Under the pieces are notes generated by a model. That model did not search any database. It saw only the letters and a program-made list of their open reading frames with translations, and had not been told where the DNA came from. The position numbers were made by a program, and so were the translations under genes. From an uncultured Phenylobacterium sp. (GTDB taxonomy: Bacteria > Pseudomonadota > Alphaproteobacteria > Caulobacterales > Caulobacteraceae), in assembly GCA_945952175.1 (NCBI GenBank), contig CAMFHW010000181.1:1-7878 (forward strand): a stretch of DNA of 7,878 nt. The letters are read 5' to 3'. Shown here in pieces: positions 1 to 5,729 of this stretch. How positions within the stretch are numbered: the first letter of the stretch is position 1; each line of letters starts with the position of its first letter.

Positions 1-634
1 CGCGCACCTCGGCCAGCAGGGTCAGGCCGCCCGCGACCTCGCTGATCAGCCCGACCTTCTCGGCATGGGCGGCGTCGAACACCCGCCCGGTGGCGAACAG
101 GGCGCGCGCGTTCCGCGGGCCGATGGCGCCCACCACATAGGGGCTGATGGTCGCCGCGATCAGGCCGAGCTTGACCTCGGAGAAGCTGAACTTGGCGTCG
201 GCGGTCGCCACCGCGATGTCGCAGGCCGCCGCGAGGCCACAGCCGCCGCCGAACGCGCCGCCCTCGACCAGGGCCACGGTCAGGGCCGGGATGTCCCACA
301 GGCTCTTCAGCATCCGCGCCATGGCCATGGCGTCGTCGCGGTTGTCGGCCTCGCTCCACTCGGCGGCCTCGCGCATCCATTCCAGGTCCGCGCCAGCCGA
401 GAAGAAGCCGCCTTGCCCCCTGAGGAACACCACCCGCACGCCCTCGGCCCCGTGCAGGGTCTCGAAGGCCTCGTGCAGGGCGCCGATCAGCTCGGCGTTG
501 AAGGCGTTGCGCTGGGCCGGCCGGTTCATAGTCACCGTGGCCACGCCATCCGGCGTCGCCTCGATGCGCACCAGGCTGGAATCGGCGTCGCTGTCGACGA
601 CCTCGACCAGGGGATCGGCGATGGGGTTGGTCAT
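1..634 (-). CDS. liuC: Methylglutaconyl-CoA hydratase (crotonase family), 3' end missing
   Basis: Crotonase-fold enzyme, probably hydrating 3-methylglutaconyl-CoA to HMG-CoA in leucine/isovalerate degradation. The 211 visible codons start at ATG 634, with GGAG six bases upstream. An in-frame ATG at 646 is possible but would overlap that ribosome binding site. The start of the family is seen in MNRPAQRNAFN (36-46). The oxyanion-hole segments are SAGADLEWM (79-87) and GGAFGGGCGL (125-134). SFSEVKLGLI followed by ISPYV (150-167) carries the acidic catalytic residue E153 and is typical of LiuC-type hydratases. The position of the second glutamate of classical enoyl-CoA hydratases appears to be glycine (G133). 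The window edge removes roughly the last 50 residues. liuB on the same strand supports the leucine pathway assignment; a general enoyl-CoA hydratase is the alternative. The 119-base gap upstream has no convincing promoter, so liuC may be read through from liuB. Confidence 0.85.
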   Translation of the reverse strand, partial: MTNPIADPLVEVVDSDADSSLVRIEATPDGVATVTMNRPAQRNAFNAELIGALHEAFETLHGAEGVRVVFLRGQGGFFSAGADLEWMREAAEWSEADNRDDAMAMARMLKSLWDIPALTVALVEGGAFGGGCGLAAACDIAVATADAKFSFSEVKLGLIAATISPYVVGAIGPRNARALFATGRVFDAAHAEKVGLISEVAGGLTLLAEVR

Positions 635-637
635 TGA

Positions 638-643
638 ATGCTC
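638..643 (-). promoter_or_regulatory. Ribosome binding site deciding the liuC start
   Basis: Read on the minus strand, GGAG lies six bases before ATG 634. This spacing favours that start over the in-frame ATG at 646, which sits on top of the GGAG. Upstream, between the toxin-like gene and liuC (635-753), I see no strong promoter and no T-tailed terminator. Confidence 0.5.
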
Positions 644-753
644 CATAACTGACACACTGCGACCTAACCCCAACGTAGCAGGTTGCATGAGGGTCCGTGC
701 TGCCGATGATGCGCGGTCATTGGCGTAAAGCCTGACGAGGTTGGCCTTAAAAT

Positions 754-1491
754 CTAAAAGAGGTCCGGCTGATCAGGGTCGATCACGTGATAGCCGCCAA
801 GCCTAGGTTTCTGCAGGCCAACGCCCTCTGACCACACCAAACGGACAGCGTCCGCATATTTCGCCAGCAGGCCATCGACTGTCGCCTTGGGAAGCAGTTC
901 GAGTTCACTCGGCGTCCGAATGACGCCCACCCGCTCAAGACCCCGGCCCGTCGGTTGCGCGGCGACGTGCTCGATGCGGGCCCCATAGAAATCGTTCTCC
1001 GCCAAGACTTCGAGGACGATGGAAAGCTCCAGGATCGCTTGTTGCTCACTCGGCCGAAACGTCTTGCGAAACGCCGGATAGAAGATGGTGGCCACACCGT
1101 CCTGCACTCGCACAGCCGGCGCCTTAACGCCGATGTGGATGCCGCGGCCATCGTGCTTAGCGATCATCACGGCGACGTAGCGGAGCGCATAAGCGGGGCC
1201 GCTATGAGCTGTGAGGTATGCCTCAATAGCTTCGTAGACAGCTTCGTTGGACGCGCGCCCGAATTCGGGGCCGACACTCCTGATGTGCTTGAGCGCTTGC
1301 TCCCTTGTCCACTCCTTCTTCAAGACCTGAAGAGCCGCAAACAGGACAGGATTATAGTTGAAGCCTCCGCCCTTCCTGCCCAGCCACTCGCGCTTCAACC
1401 ATTGCGCAATGGATTCTGGCGTCGCTTCATAGATGTTGGGACCAAACGACCGAGCCACATCGGTCAGACCGACCAAACCCAAACCCGCCAT
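754..1491 (-). CDS. Candidate toxin of a Panacea-type toxin-antitoxin pair, with C-terminal clamp-binding motif (SocB-like)
   Basis: A 245-residue protein I do not recognise by fold. It is soluble, with no signal peptide or membrane segment. ATG 1491 is preferred because GAGG lies five bases upstream; a TTG directly before it (1494) would add one residue. The N-terminal half (about 15-105) looks helical (ESIAQWLKREWLG, NEAVYEAIEAYL). The second half has an alternating, strand-like stretch (GRGIHIGVKAPAVRVQDGVA), then a helix. The last five residues, QPDLF (241-245), match the bacterial beta-clamp motif QxxLF/QL[SD]LF. The gene lies 24 bases after a Panacea antitoxin gene. That order and the clamp motif resemble Caulobacter SocAB, where SocB binds DnaN and stalls replication. 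The toxin role is inferred from the neighbour and the motif. Partial hand counts give roughly 60% GC, below the flanking liu genes. Confidence 0.6.
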   Translation of the reverse strand: MAGLGLVGLTDVARSFGPNIYEATPESIAQWLKREWLGRKGGGFNYNPVLFAALQVLKKEWTREQALKHIRSVGPEFGRASNEAVYEAIEAYLTAHSGPAYALRYVAVMIAKHDGRGIHIGVKAPAVRVQDGVATIFYPAFRKTFRPSEQQAILELSIVLEVLAENDFYGARIEHVAAQPTGRGLERVGVIRTPSELELLPKATVDGLLAKYADAVRLVWSEGVGLQKPRLGGYHVIDPDQPDLF

Positions 1492-1515
1492 CAAGGCCTC
1501 GCAAGCTTCTTGTGC

Positions 1516-2043
1516 CTACACCGGAATCAAGCGATTTGGGTATTCTGAGAAGTGCCGTCGGATCTCGACGTCGCTGATTCGGACCTCCAAATTAGCACTC
1601 TCATCCACCGAGTGCCACGCGACGTGCCAGGGCGAGTTGGCTTCGTGCGTCGCCTCGGAGAGGGTCCACGCGGAAAAATTCATATATCCCAATGCGATAG
1701 CCCCCACCAATGCGCTATCGCCTGATGCCAAAACAGCGGACGCCACCTCACGTTTGCCAGTCTGCAAATCCAGTATGCGGGCACGCCCATCAATACTTTC
1801 GCGCCGCCCCTTAAATTCGTCCCACACACATCGGACTACGGGTCCGCTTTTCCATGCCAATATTGGATTATGGAACAGTCGATAATCCCTGGATACGAGC
1901 GTCCATCCATAGCAAAAATACAGTAACTTTAGAAGCTTCAGGACAGATACGCTCTGCCCGCGCGCCTGATACACATCAAGTATTAAATTCGATACGTTCC
2001 GAGCGTCGTACGGTGCCTCAAGCTTTGGATCGGCGGTGGCCAT
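1516..2043 (-). CDS. Panacea-domain (SocA-like, DUF4065) antitoxin
   Basis: A 175-residue Panacea-domain protein. The hallmarks are YDARNVSNLILD (12-23), then LKLLKLLYFCYGW (35-47), then ILAWKSGPVVRCVWDEFKG (61-79). These correspond to the family pattern of a LKLQKLLYYAQGW-type helix followed by an AWxxGPVVxxVYxEFK segment. Panacea proteins act as antitoxins for many unrelated toxins; in Caulobacter, SocA is a proteolytic adaptor that presents SocB to ClpXP. The 175 residues suit a nearly stand-alone domain. ATG 2043 lies three bases after the liuB TGA, with GAGGA overlapping that stop codon, so translation may be coupled to liuB. My hand count of 1561-2040 gives about 54% GC, against about 70% for neighbouring genes, and codons such as ATA and TTA occur. 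Both suggest horizontal acquisition. The cognate toxin is probably the next gene, at 1491-754. Confidence 0.85.
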   Translation of the reverse strand: MATADPKLEAPYDARNVSNLILDVYQARGQSVSVLKLLKLLYFCYGWTLVSRDYRLFHNPILAWKSGPVVRCVWDEFKGRRESIDGRARILDLQTGKREVASAVLASGDSALVGAIALGYMNFSAWTLSEATHEANSPWHVAWHSVDESANLEVRISDVEIRRHFSEYPNRLIPV

Positions 2044-2056
2044 TCCTCACATCCTA
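2044..2056 (-). promoter_or_regulatory. Coupled ribosome binding site at the liuB stop / antitoxin start
   Basis: On the minus strand the junction reads AGGATGTGAGGAATG. The TGA ends liuB and the final ATG starts the antitoxin, so the purine-rich GAGGA and the upstream AGGA lie in or next to the liuB stop codon. The arrangement leaves no room for a dedicated promoter and suggests translational coupling. Confidence 0.5.
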
Positions 2057-3654
2057 AACACGCCAAAGCGCGTTTCGGGGATGGGCGCGTTCAGCGCCGC
2101 CGAGATTGACAGGCCCAGCACGTCGCGGGTTTGAGCGGGATCAATCACCCCGTCGTCCCACAGGCGCGCGGTGGCGAAATAGGGATTGCCCTCGTCCTCG
2201 TAGCGCTGGCGCACCGGGGCCTTGAAGGCCTCCTCCTCGGCCGGCGTCCACTTGCCGGCGTCGCGGTGGACGGTGGCCAGCACGCTCGCGGCCTGCTCCC
2301 CGCCCATCACGCTGATCCGGCTGTTCGGCCAGGTCCACAGGAAGCGCGGCGAATAGGCCCGGCCGCACATGCCGTAATTGCCCGCGCCGAACGAGCCGCC
2401 GATCAGGACGGTGAACTTCGGCACCTCGGCCGAGGCCACGGCGGTGACCAGTTTCGCGCCATCCTTGGCGATGCCGCCGGCCTCGTACTTGCCGCCGACC
2501 ATGAAGCCCGAGATGTTCTGCAGGAAGACCAGCGGGATCCCGCGCTTGCAGGCGAGTTCGATGAAGTGGGCGCCCTTCAGCGCGCTCTCCGAGAACAGCA
2601 CGCCGTTATTGGCCAGGATCGCCACCGGCTGGCCCCAGATGTGGGCGAAGCCGCAGACCAGGGTCGCGCCGTACAGCGCCTTGAACTCGTCGAACTCGGA
2701 GCCGTCGACCACGCGGGCGATCACCTCGCGAACGTCATAGGGCGCGCGCACGTCGGTCGGGACGACGCCGTAGAGTTCTTCCGGATCGAAGGCCGGCGGA
2801 CGCGGCTCGGCCAGCACCACCTGGTCCGGCTTCCTGGTGTTCAGGTTGGCGACGATGGAGCGCACGATCTGCAGGGCATGCTCGTCGTCGACCGCCACGT
2901 GGTCGACCACGCCGGAGCGGCGGCCGTGAGTGTCGGCCCCGCCGAGCTCGGTGGCGCTGATCACCTCGCCGGTCGCCGCCTTCACCAGCGGCGGGCCGCC
3001 CAGGAAGATGGTGCCCTGGCTCTCCTCGCCGGTCCCGCGCACGATCACGGTCTCGTCGCTCATCGCGGGCACATAGGCGCCGCCGGCGGTGCACGAGCCC
3101 ATGACGCAGGCGATCTGGGCGATGCCCTCGGCGCTCATCCGCGCCTGGTTGAAGAAGATGCGCCCGAAGTGCTCGCGATCCGGAAAGACCTCGGCCTGGT
3201 GCGGCAGGTTCGCCCCGCCCGAATCGACCAGATAGACGCAGGGCAGCCGGTTCTGCATCGCCACTTCCTGGGCGCGCAGGTGCTTCTTCACGGTGATCGG
3301 GAAATAGGCCCCGCCCTTCACCGTCGCGTCGTTGGCCACGATCATCACCTCGCGTCCGGACACCCGGCCGACGCCGGTGATCACGCCCGCGCCCGGCGCC
3401 TCGTCGCCATAGAGGCCGTTGGCGGCCAGGGCCCCCACCTCCAGGAACGGCGAGCCCGGATCGAGCAGGCGCATCACCCGTTCGCGCGGCAACAGCTTGC
3501 CCCGGCCCACATGGCGCTTGCGGCTGTCCTCGGGCCCGCCCAGGGCCGCCGCGGCGGTGCGTTCGCGTAGCTGGGCGACGAGGGCGAGATTGACCTGGGC
3601 GTTGGCCTGGAAGCCGGCGCTCTTCGGATCGACGGAGGTCTTGAGAAGCGGCAT
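2047..3654 (-). CDS. liuB: 3-methylcrotonyl-CoA carboxylase, beta (carboxyltransferase) subunit
   Basis: Transfers the carboxyl group from biotin (carried by the alpha subunit, not in this window) to 3-methylcrotonyl-CoA, making 3-methylglutaconyl-CoA, the substrate of LiuC. Its 535 residues match the usual family length. ATG 3654 is chosen because it gives the family-like start MPLLKTSVDP. An open frame continues 19 codons upstream to 3711 but would overlap the divergent gene. The N-terminal crotonase-like half contains VKGGAYFPITVKKHL (112-126) and GSCTAGGAYVPAMSDE (186-201). The C-terminal half has GSFGAGNYGMCGRAY (420-434), followed by the FLWTWPNSRISVMGGEQAA segment that separates methylcrotonyl-CoA carboxylase from propionyl-CoA carboxylase. 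The C-terminus FGVFRM looks complete, so the cassette downstream did not damage the gene. No clear Shine-Dalgarno precedes the start. Confidence 0.95.
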   Translation of the reverse strand: MPLLKTSVDPKSAGFQANAQVNLALVAQLRERTAAAALGGPEDSRKRHVGRGKLLPRERVMRLLDPGSPFLEVGALAANGLYGDEAPGAGVITGVGRVSGREVMIVANDATVKGGAYFPITVKKHLRAQEVAMQNRLPCVYLVDSGGANLPHQAEVFPDREHFGRIFFNQARMSAEGIAQIACVMGSCTAGGAYVPAMSDETVIVRGTGEESQGTIFLGGPPLVKAATGEVISATELGGADTHGRRSGVVDHVAVDDEHALQIVRSIVANLNTRKPDQVVLAEPRPPAFDPEELYGVVPTDVRAPYDVREVIARVVDGSEFDEFKALYGATLVCGFAHIWGQPVAILANNGVLFSESALKGAHFIELACKRGIPLVFLQNISGFMVGGKYEAGGIAKDGAKLVTAVASAEVPKFTVLIGGSFGAGNYGMCGRAYSPRFLWTWPNSRISVMGGEQAASVLATVHRDAGKWTPAEEEAFKAPVRQRYEDEGNPYFATARLWDDGVIDPAQTRDVLGLSISAALNAPIPETRFGVFRM

Positions 3655-3660
3655 GGCGAA

Positions 3661-3685
3661 GCCATAGCCGGGCGCGGCGACGCAA
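3661..3685 (-). promoter_or_regulatory. Possible liuB promoter, leaderless arrangement
   Basis: On the minus strand, TTGCGT (3685-3680) is followed after a short GC-rich spacer by GCTATGGC. The latter resembles the Caulobacter housekeeping -10 consensus GCTANAWC at six of eight positions. Transcription would begin at or just before ATG 3654, giving a leaderless mRNA and explaining the missing ribosome binding site. This is pattern matching only, and the -35 match is weak. Confidence 0.3.
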
Positions 3686-3701
3686 GCTAGCATCCGCTTC
3701 C

Positions 3702-5462
3702 GTGGCGACACTCCCGGACATCCCCACCGACTCGGCCCTGGCGCGGCTGTTCGAGGACGAGCGCGCCCAGGGCGAGGCGACCTGGTTCTCCCTGCCCGGC
3801 GGGGCGACCCTGTTCAATGCGGGCGAACCGGCCGACCAGCTCTATTTCGTGCGCGCCGGCCGCCTGGGCGCCTTCCGTCGCGAGGAGGGCTCCGAACCCC
3901 AGTTCCTCGGCGTGATCCGCCCCGGCGAACCGGCCGGCGAGATGAGCCTGATCTCCGGCGCACCGCATTCCGGCCAGGTCGTCGCCCTGCGCGATTCCGA
4001 GATCTTCGCCCTGCCCCGCGACGTCTTCTTCGAGGCCTGCGAGGCCGATCCGGCGGTGATGACCGAGCTCGCCCGCCTGATGATCCTGAGGAGCCGCCAG
4101 GCCGCCACCAAGGCTTCGATCGGCGAGCCCTCGGTCTATGGCTTCATCACCATCGGCGAGCCCACCCCGATCCGCCCGCTGGTCGACCGCATCGCCCGCG
4201 AGGTCGGCAAGCTCGGCTATTCGGTCACCGTCATCGGCGCCGAGGCCCAGCACGCCCCCACCGAATGGTTCTCCAATGTCGAGCGCGACTACGACTTCGT
4301 GCTCTATGCCGCCGAGGCGGACGATCTGGGCTGGCGCGCGGTGGTCGGCCGCCAGGTGGACCGGCTGTTTCGCGTCGGCCGCGGCGACGCCGCCCCGCCT
4401 CACGACCTCAAGGTCCGCGCCGATCCGCTGCAGGCCCAGCGCCTGGTGGACCTCATCCTCATCCAGAAGCGCAACGCCGCCGCGCCCAAGGGCTCCGAAG
4501 CCTGGATGGACGCCGCCCAGCCGGCGCGCCTGTTCCACATGCGCCGCGACAGCGCCGAGGACACCCGGCGCATCGCCCGCGTCCTGACCGGCCAGTCGGT
4601 GGGCCTGGTGCTGTCCGGCGGTGGCGCGCGCGCCTATGCCCACGTGGGCGCGATCCGGGCGCTGCGCGAACGCGGCGTGCCGATCGATTTCGTGGGCGGG
4701 GTCTCCATGGGCGCGATCATCGCGGCCGGCGTGGCGCTCGGCTGGGACGGCGCGGAGATGGACGAGCGGATCAAGGACGCCTTCGTCAACACCAGCCCGC
4801 TCGACGACATCGCCTTTCCGATCCTGGCCATGACCCGAGGGGACAAGGTGCGCGAACGCCTGGCCGAGCACTTCGGCGAGGTGCAGATCGCCGACCTGTG
4901 GCTGCCCTTCTTCTGCGTCTCGTCGAACCTGACCACCGGCGCCTACCAGGTGCACCGCCGCGGCCTGCTGCGCGAGGCCTTGCGGGCCACCATCTCCCTG
5001 CCCGGCGTCCTGCCGCCCGCCACCTCCGACAACAACGTCCTGGTCGACGGGGCCGTGCTGAAGAACTTCCCGGCCGACATCATGCGCGCCTCCCAGCTCG
5101 GCCCCATCGTCGGCATCGACGTCACCCGCGGCCGTTCGATCACCGCCGACGACGTCGCCCGCCCGGCCTCGGTCTGGCGCTGGATCTTCTCCGGCCAGTG
5201 GCGCAAGGGCCCGCCGATCGTCTCGCTGCTGATGCGCGCCGCCACGGTCTCGTCCGGCCGCGACCTGGCCGCCTCGCGCGAGGCCACCGACGTGCTGGTG
5301 ACCCCCGACGTCACCGGGGTCGAGATCCGCGACTGGGCGGCCTACGACCCCGCCGTCGCCGCCGGCCACAAGGCGATGATCGAGGCCCTGGACAAGCTGT
5401 CCAAGCCGGTCGCCGACCTGCGCCGCCGTCCCAGCCGGCACGAACCGACGCCCAACTTCTAG
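3702..5462 (+). CDS. Patatin-like phospholipase with N-terminal cyclic-nucleotide-binding-type domain
   Basis: A 586-residue predicted lipid acyl hydrolase of the bacterial NTE/RssA-type patatin group. Residues about 16-130 form a cyclic-nucleotide-binding-like beta roll (LFNAGEPADQLYFVRAGRLG, then GEMSLISGAPHSGQVVAL). A linker follows (about 135-295) with a Rossmann-like start, SVYGFITIG. The patatin domain begins at LVLSGGGARAYAHVGAIRAL: oxyanion loop GGGAR at 306-310, nucleophile S335 in GVSMG, and D449 in DGA, which completes the Ser-Asp dyad. The phosphate-binding arginine of true cAMP binders is replaced by H89, so ligand binding is doubtful. No signal peptide is seen, so it is probably cytosolic or membrane-peripheral. 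The start is GTG 3702, without a visible Shine-Dalgarno. It diverges from liuB across 47 bases. The natural substrate is unknown; lysophospholipid is plausible. Confidence 0.9.
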   Translation: MATLPDIPTDSALARLFEDERAQGEATWFSLPGGATLFNAGEPADQLYFVRAGRLGAFRREEGSEPQFLGVIRPGEPAGEMSLISGAPHSGQVVALRDSEIFALPRDVFFEACEADPAVMTELARLMILRSRQAATKASIGEPSVYGFITIGEPTPIRPLVDRIAREVGKLGYSVTVIGAEAQHAPTEWFSNVERDYDFVLYAAEADDLGWRAVVGRQVDRLFRVGRGDAAPPHDLKVRADPLQAQRLVDLILIQKRNAAAPKGSEAWMDAAQPARLFHMRRDSAEDTRRIARVLTGQSVGLVLSGGGARAYAHVGAIRALRERGVPIDFVGGVSMGAIIAAGVALGWDGAEMDERIKDAFVNTSPLDDIAFPILAMTRGDKVRERLAEHFGEVQIADLWLPFFCVSSNLTTGAYQVHRRGLLREALRATISLPGVLPPATSDNNVLVDGAVLKNFPADIMRASQLGPIVGIDVTRGRSITADDVARPASVWRWIFSGQWRKGPPIVSLLMRAATVSSGRDLAASREATDVLVTPDVTGVEIRDWAAYDPAVAAGHKAMIEALDKLSKPVADLRRRPSRHEPTPNF

Positions 5463-5495
5463 GCGGCGGCGACTTCACCAGCCGAAATTGCGCAA

Positions 5496-5526
5496 GGCCC
5501 CGTTTGCGACTCCCGCAAACCGGGCC
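5496..5526. repeat. Long inverted repeat, 12 of 13 arm pairs, operator- or terminator-like
   Basis: The arms are GGCCCCGTTTGCG (5496-5508) and CGCAAACCGGGCC (5514-5526), separated by ACTCC. Only the pair 5501/5521 mismatches. The dyad starts 33 bases after the patatin stop codon and could fold as an RNA stem ending that transcript, but no T-run follows. It also covers the -35 element and spacer of the promoter-like sequence at 5504-5532, so it may instead be a protein-binding operator. Confidence 0.7.
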
Positions 5527-5532
5527 CATATT
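5504..5532 (+). promoter_or_regulatory. Predicted promoter of the 22-codon ORF
   Basis: TTGCGA (5504-5509) and CATATT (5527-5532) are separated by exactly 17 bases. Each matches four of six bases of the TTGACA/TATAAT consensus. Transcription would begin near 5539, leaving a leader of about 30 nucleotides before the GTG at 5570. The inverted repeat 5496-5526 overlaps the -35 element and spacer, which would allow a repressor to block it. Confidence 0.4.
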
Positions 5533-5553
5533 CGAGTCCTTGTGCAAACAACT

Positions 5554-5565
5554 GAAAGGAGGTGA
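5554..5565 (+). promoter_or_regulatory. Exceptionally strong Shine-Dalgarno
   Basis: GAAAGGAGGTGA is 12 contiguous bases complementary to the standard bacterial 16S rRNA 3' tail. Extending to 5553-5568 gives 14 of 16 matches. The AGGAGG core ends seven bases before the GTG at 5570, which is ideal spacing. The other genes in this window have weak ribosome binding sites or none visible. Confidence 0.85.
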
Positions 5566-5569
5566 CCCA

Positions 5570-5638
5570 GTGTCTCATTGTCTTCATCCGCAGGTGGAAA
5601 CCGTGACCTGGACCTCCGCTTACGAGGCTTGCGCGTAA
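5570..5638 (+). CDS. 22-residue small protein or leader peptide, GTG start
   Basis: A short reading frame from GTG 5570 to TAA 5636-5638. The peptide begins MSHCLHP, continues with a Thr/Val-rich middle (VETVTWTS) and ends YEACA. It has two cysteines (4 and 21), two histidines (3 and 6), one tryptophan, and no membrane segment or signal peptide. I do not recognise it. The evidence that it is translated is the near-perfect Shine-Dalgarno at ideal spacing, a promoter-like element upstream and a terminator-like hairpin about 40 bases after the stop. Its last codons and stop lie within a stem (5617-5641), so translation would disturb RNA folding, as in leader peptides. However, no plus-strand gene follows until 7089, so classical attenuation of a downstream gene is unlikely. 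It could be a small protein, possibly metal- or thiol-reactive, or the coding part of a dual-function RNA. Confidence 0.6.
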   Translation: MSHCLHPQVETVTWTSAYEACA

Positions 5639-5671
5639 GCGTATTGGGGTTGCGGGACCGCTGAGCGGTCC
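5617..5671 (+). other. Two consecutive RNA hairpins at the end of the small ORF
   Basis: The first stem is CGCTTACG (5617-5624) with CGTAAGCG (5634-5641), a perfect 8-bp stem with a 9-base loop that encloses the last codons and includes the TAA. The second is GGACCGC (5655-5661) with GCGGTCC (5665-5671), a perfect 7-bp stem with a TGA loop. Together with the terminator-like stem at 5679-5711 they make the small transcript highly structured. Confidence 0.6.
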
Positions 5672-5678
5672 GACAATG

Positions 5679-5711
5679 GAAGGGCCGGCCCCGACAACGG
5701 GCCGGCCCTTC
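5679..5711 (+). terminator. Terminator-like hairpin between the small ORF and the anti-sigma gene
   Basis: Perfect 13-bp arms GAAGGGCCGGCCC (5679-5691) and GGGCCGGCCCTTC (5699-5711) enclose the loop CGACAAC. On the plus strand the stem is followed by GCGTTT, a weak T-tract. It lies between convergent transcription units, so it may act on both strands, but the minus-strand side has no T-run. Confidence 0.7.
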
Positions 5712-5729
5712 GCGTTTCGGGAATTGGGT

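Noticed and set aside
635..753. Possible promoter or insertion-site repeat between the candidate toxin gene and liuC
   Set aside because: The best -35/-10 pairing on the minus strand (TTGGGG with AGTTAT) matches poorly, and I found no direct repeats shared with the liuB-antitoxin junction that would mark an insertion.
955..1885. Plus-strand open frames opposite the candidate toxin and antitoxin genes
   Set aside because: No motifs and no plausible ribosome binding sites. The minus-strand Panacea motifs and operon continuity identify the real genes.
2131..3570. A 479-codon plus-strand open frame opposite liuB
   Set aside because: A shadow of liuB: skewed His/Ala/Gly composition, no motifs, and the minus strand encodes a full-length carboxyltransferase.
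3687..5441. A 584-codon open frame on the minus strand opposite the patatin gene
   Set aside because: It mirrors the GC-rich patatin coding sequence, has low-complexity Gly/Ala/Arg/Asp/His composition and no recognisable domain, while the plus-strand protein has intact catalytic motifs.
4265..5569. Long alternate plus-strand frame running into the 22-codon ORF
   Set aside because: Arg/Pro-rich out-of-frame reading of the patatin gene. Only the last 22 codons, after the strong Shine-Dalgarno at 5554-5565, look translated.
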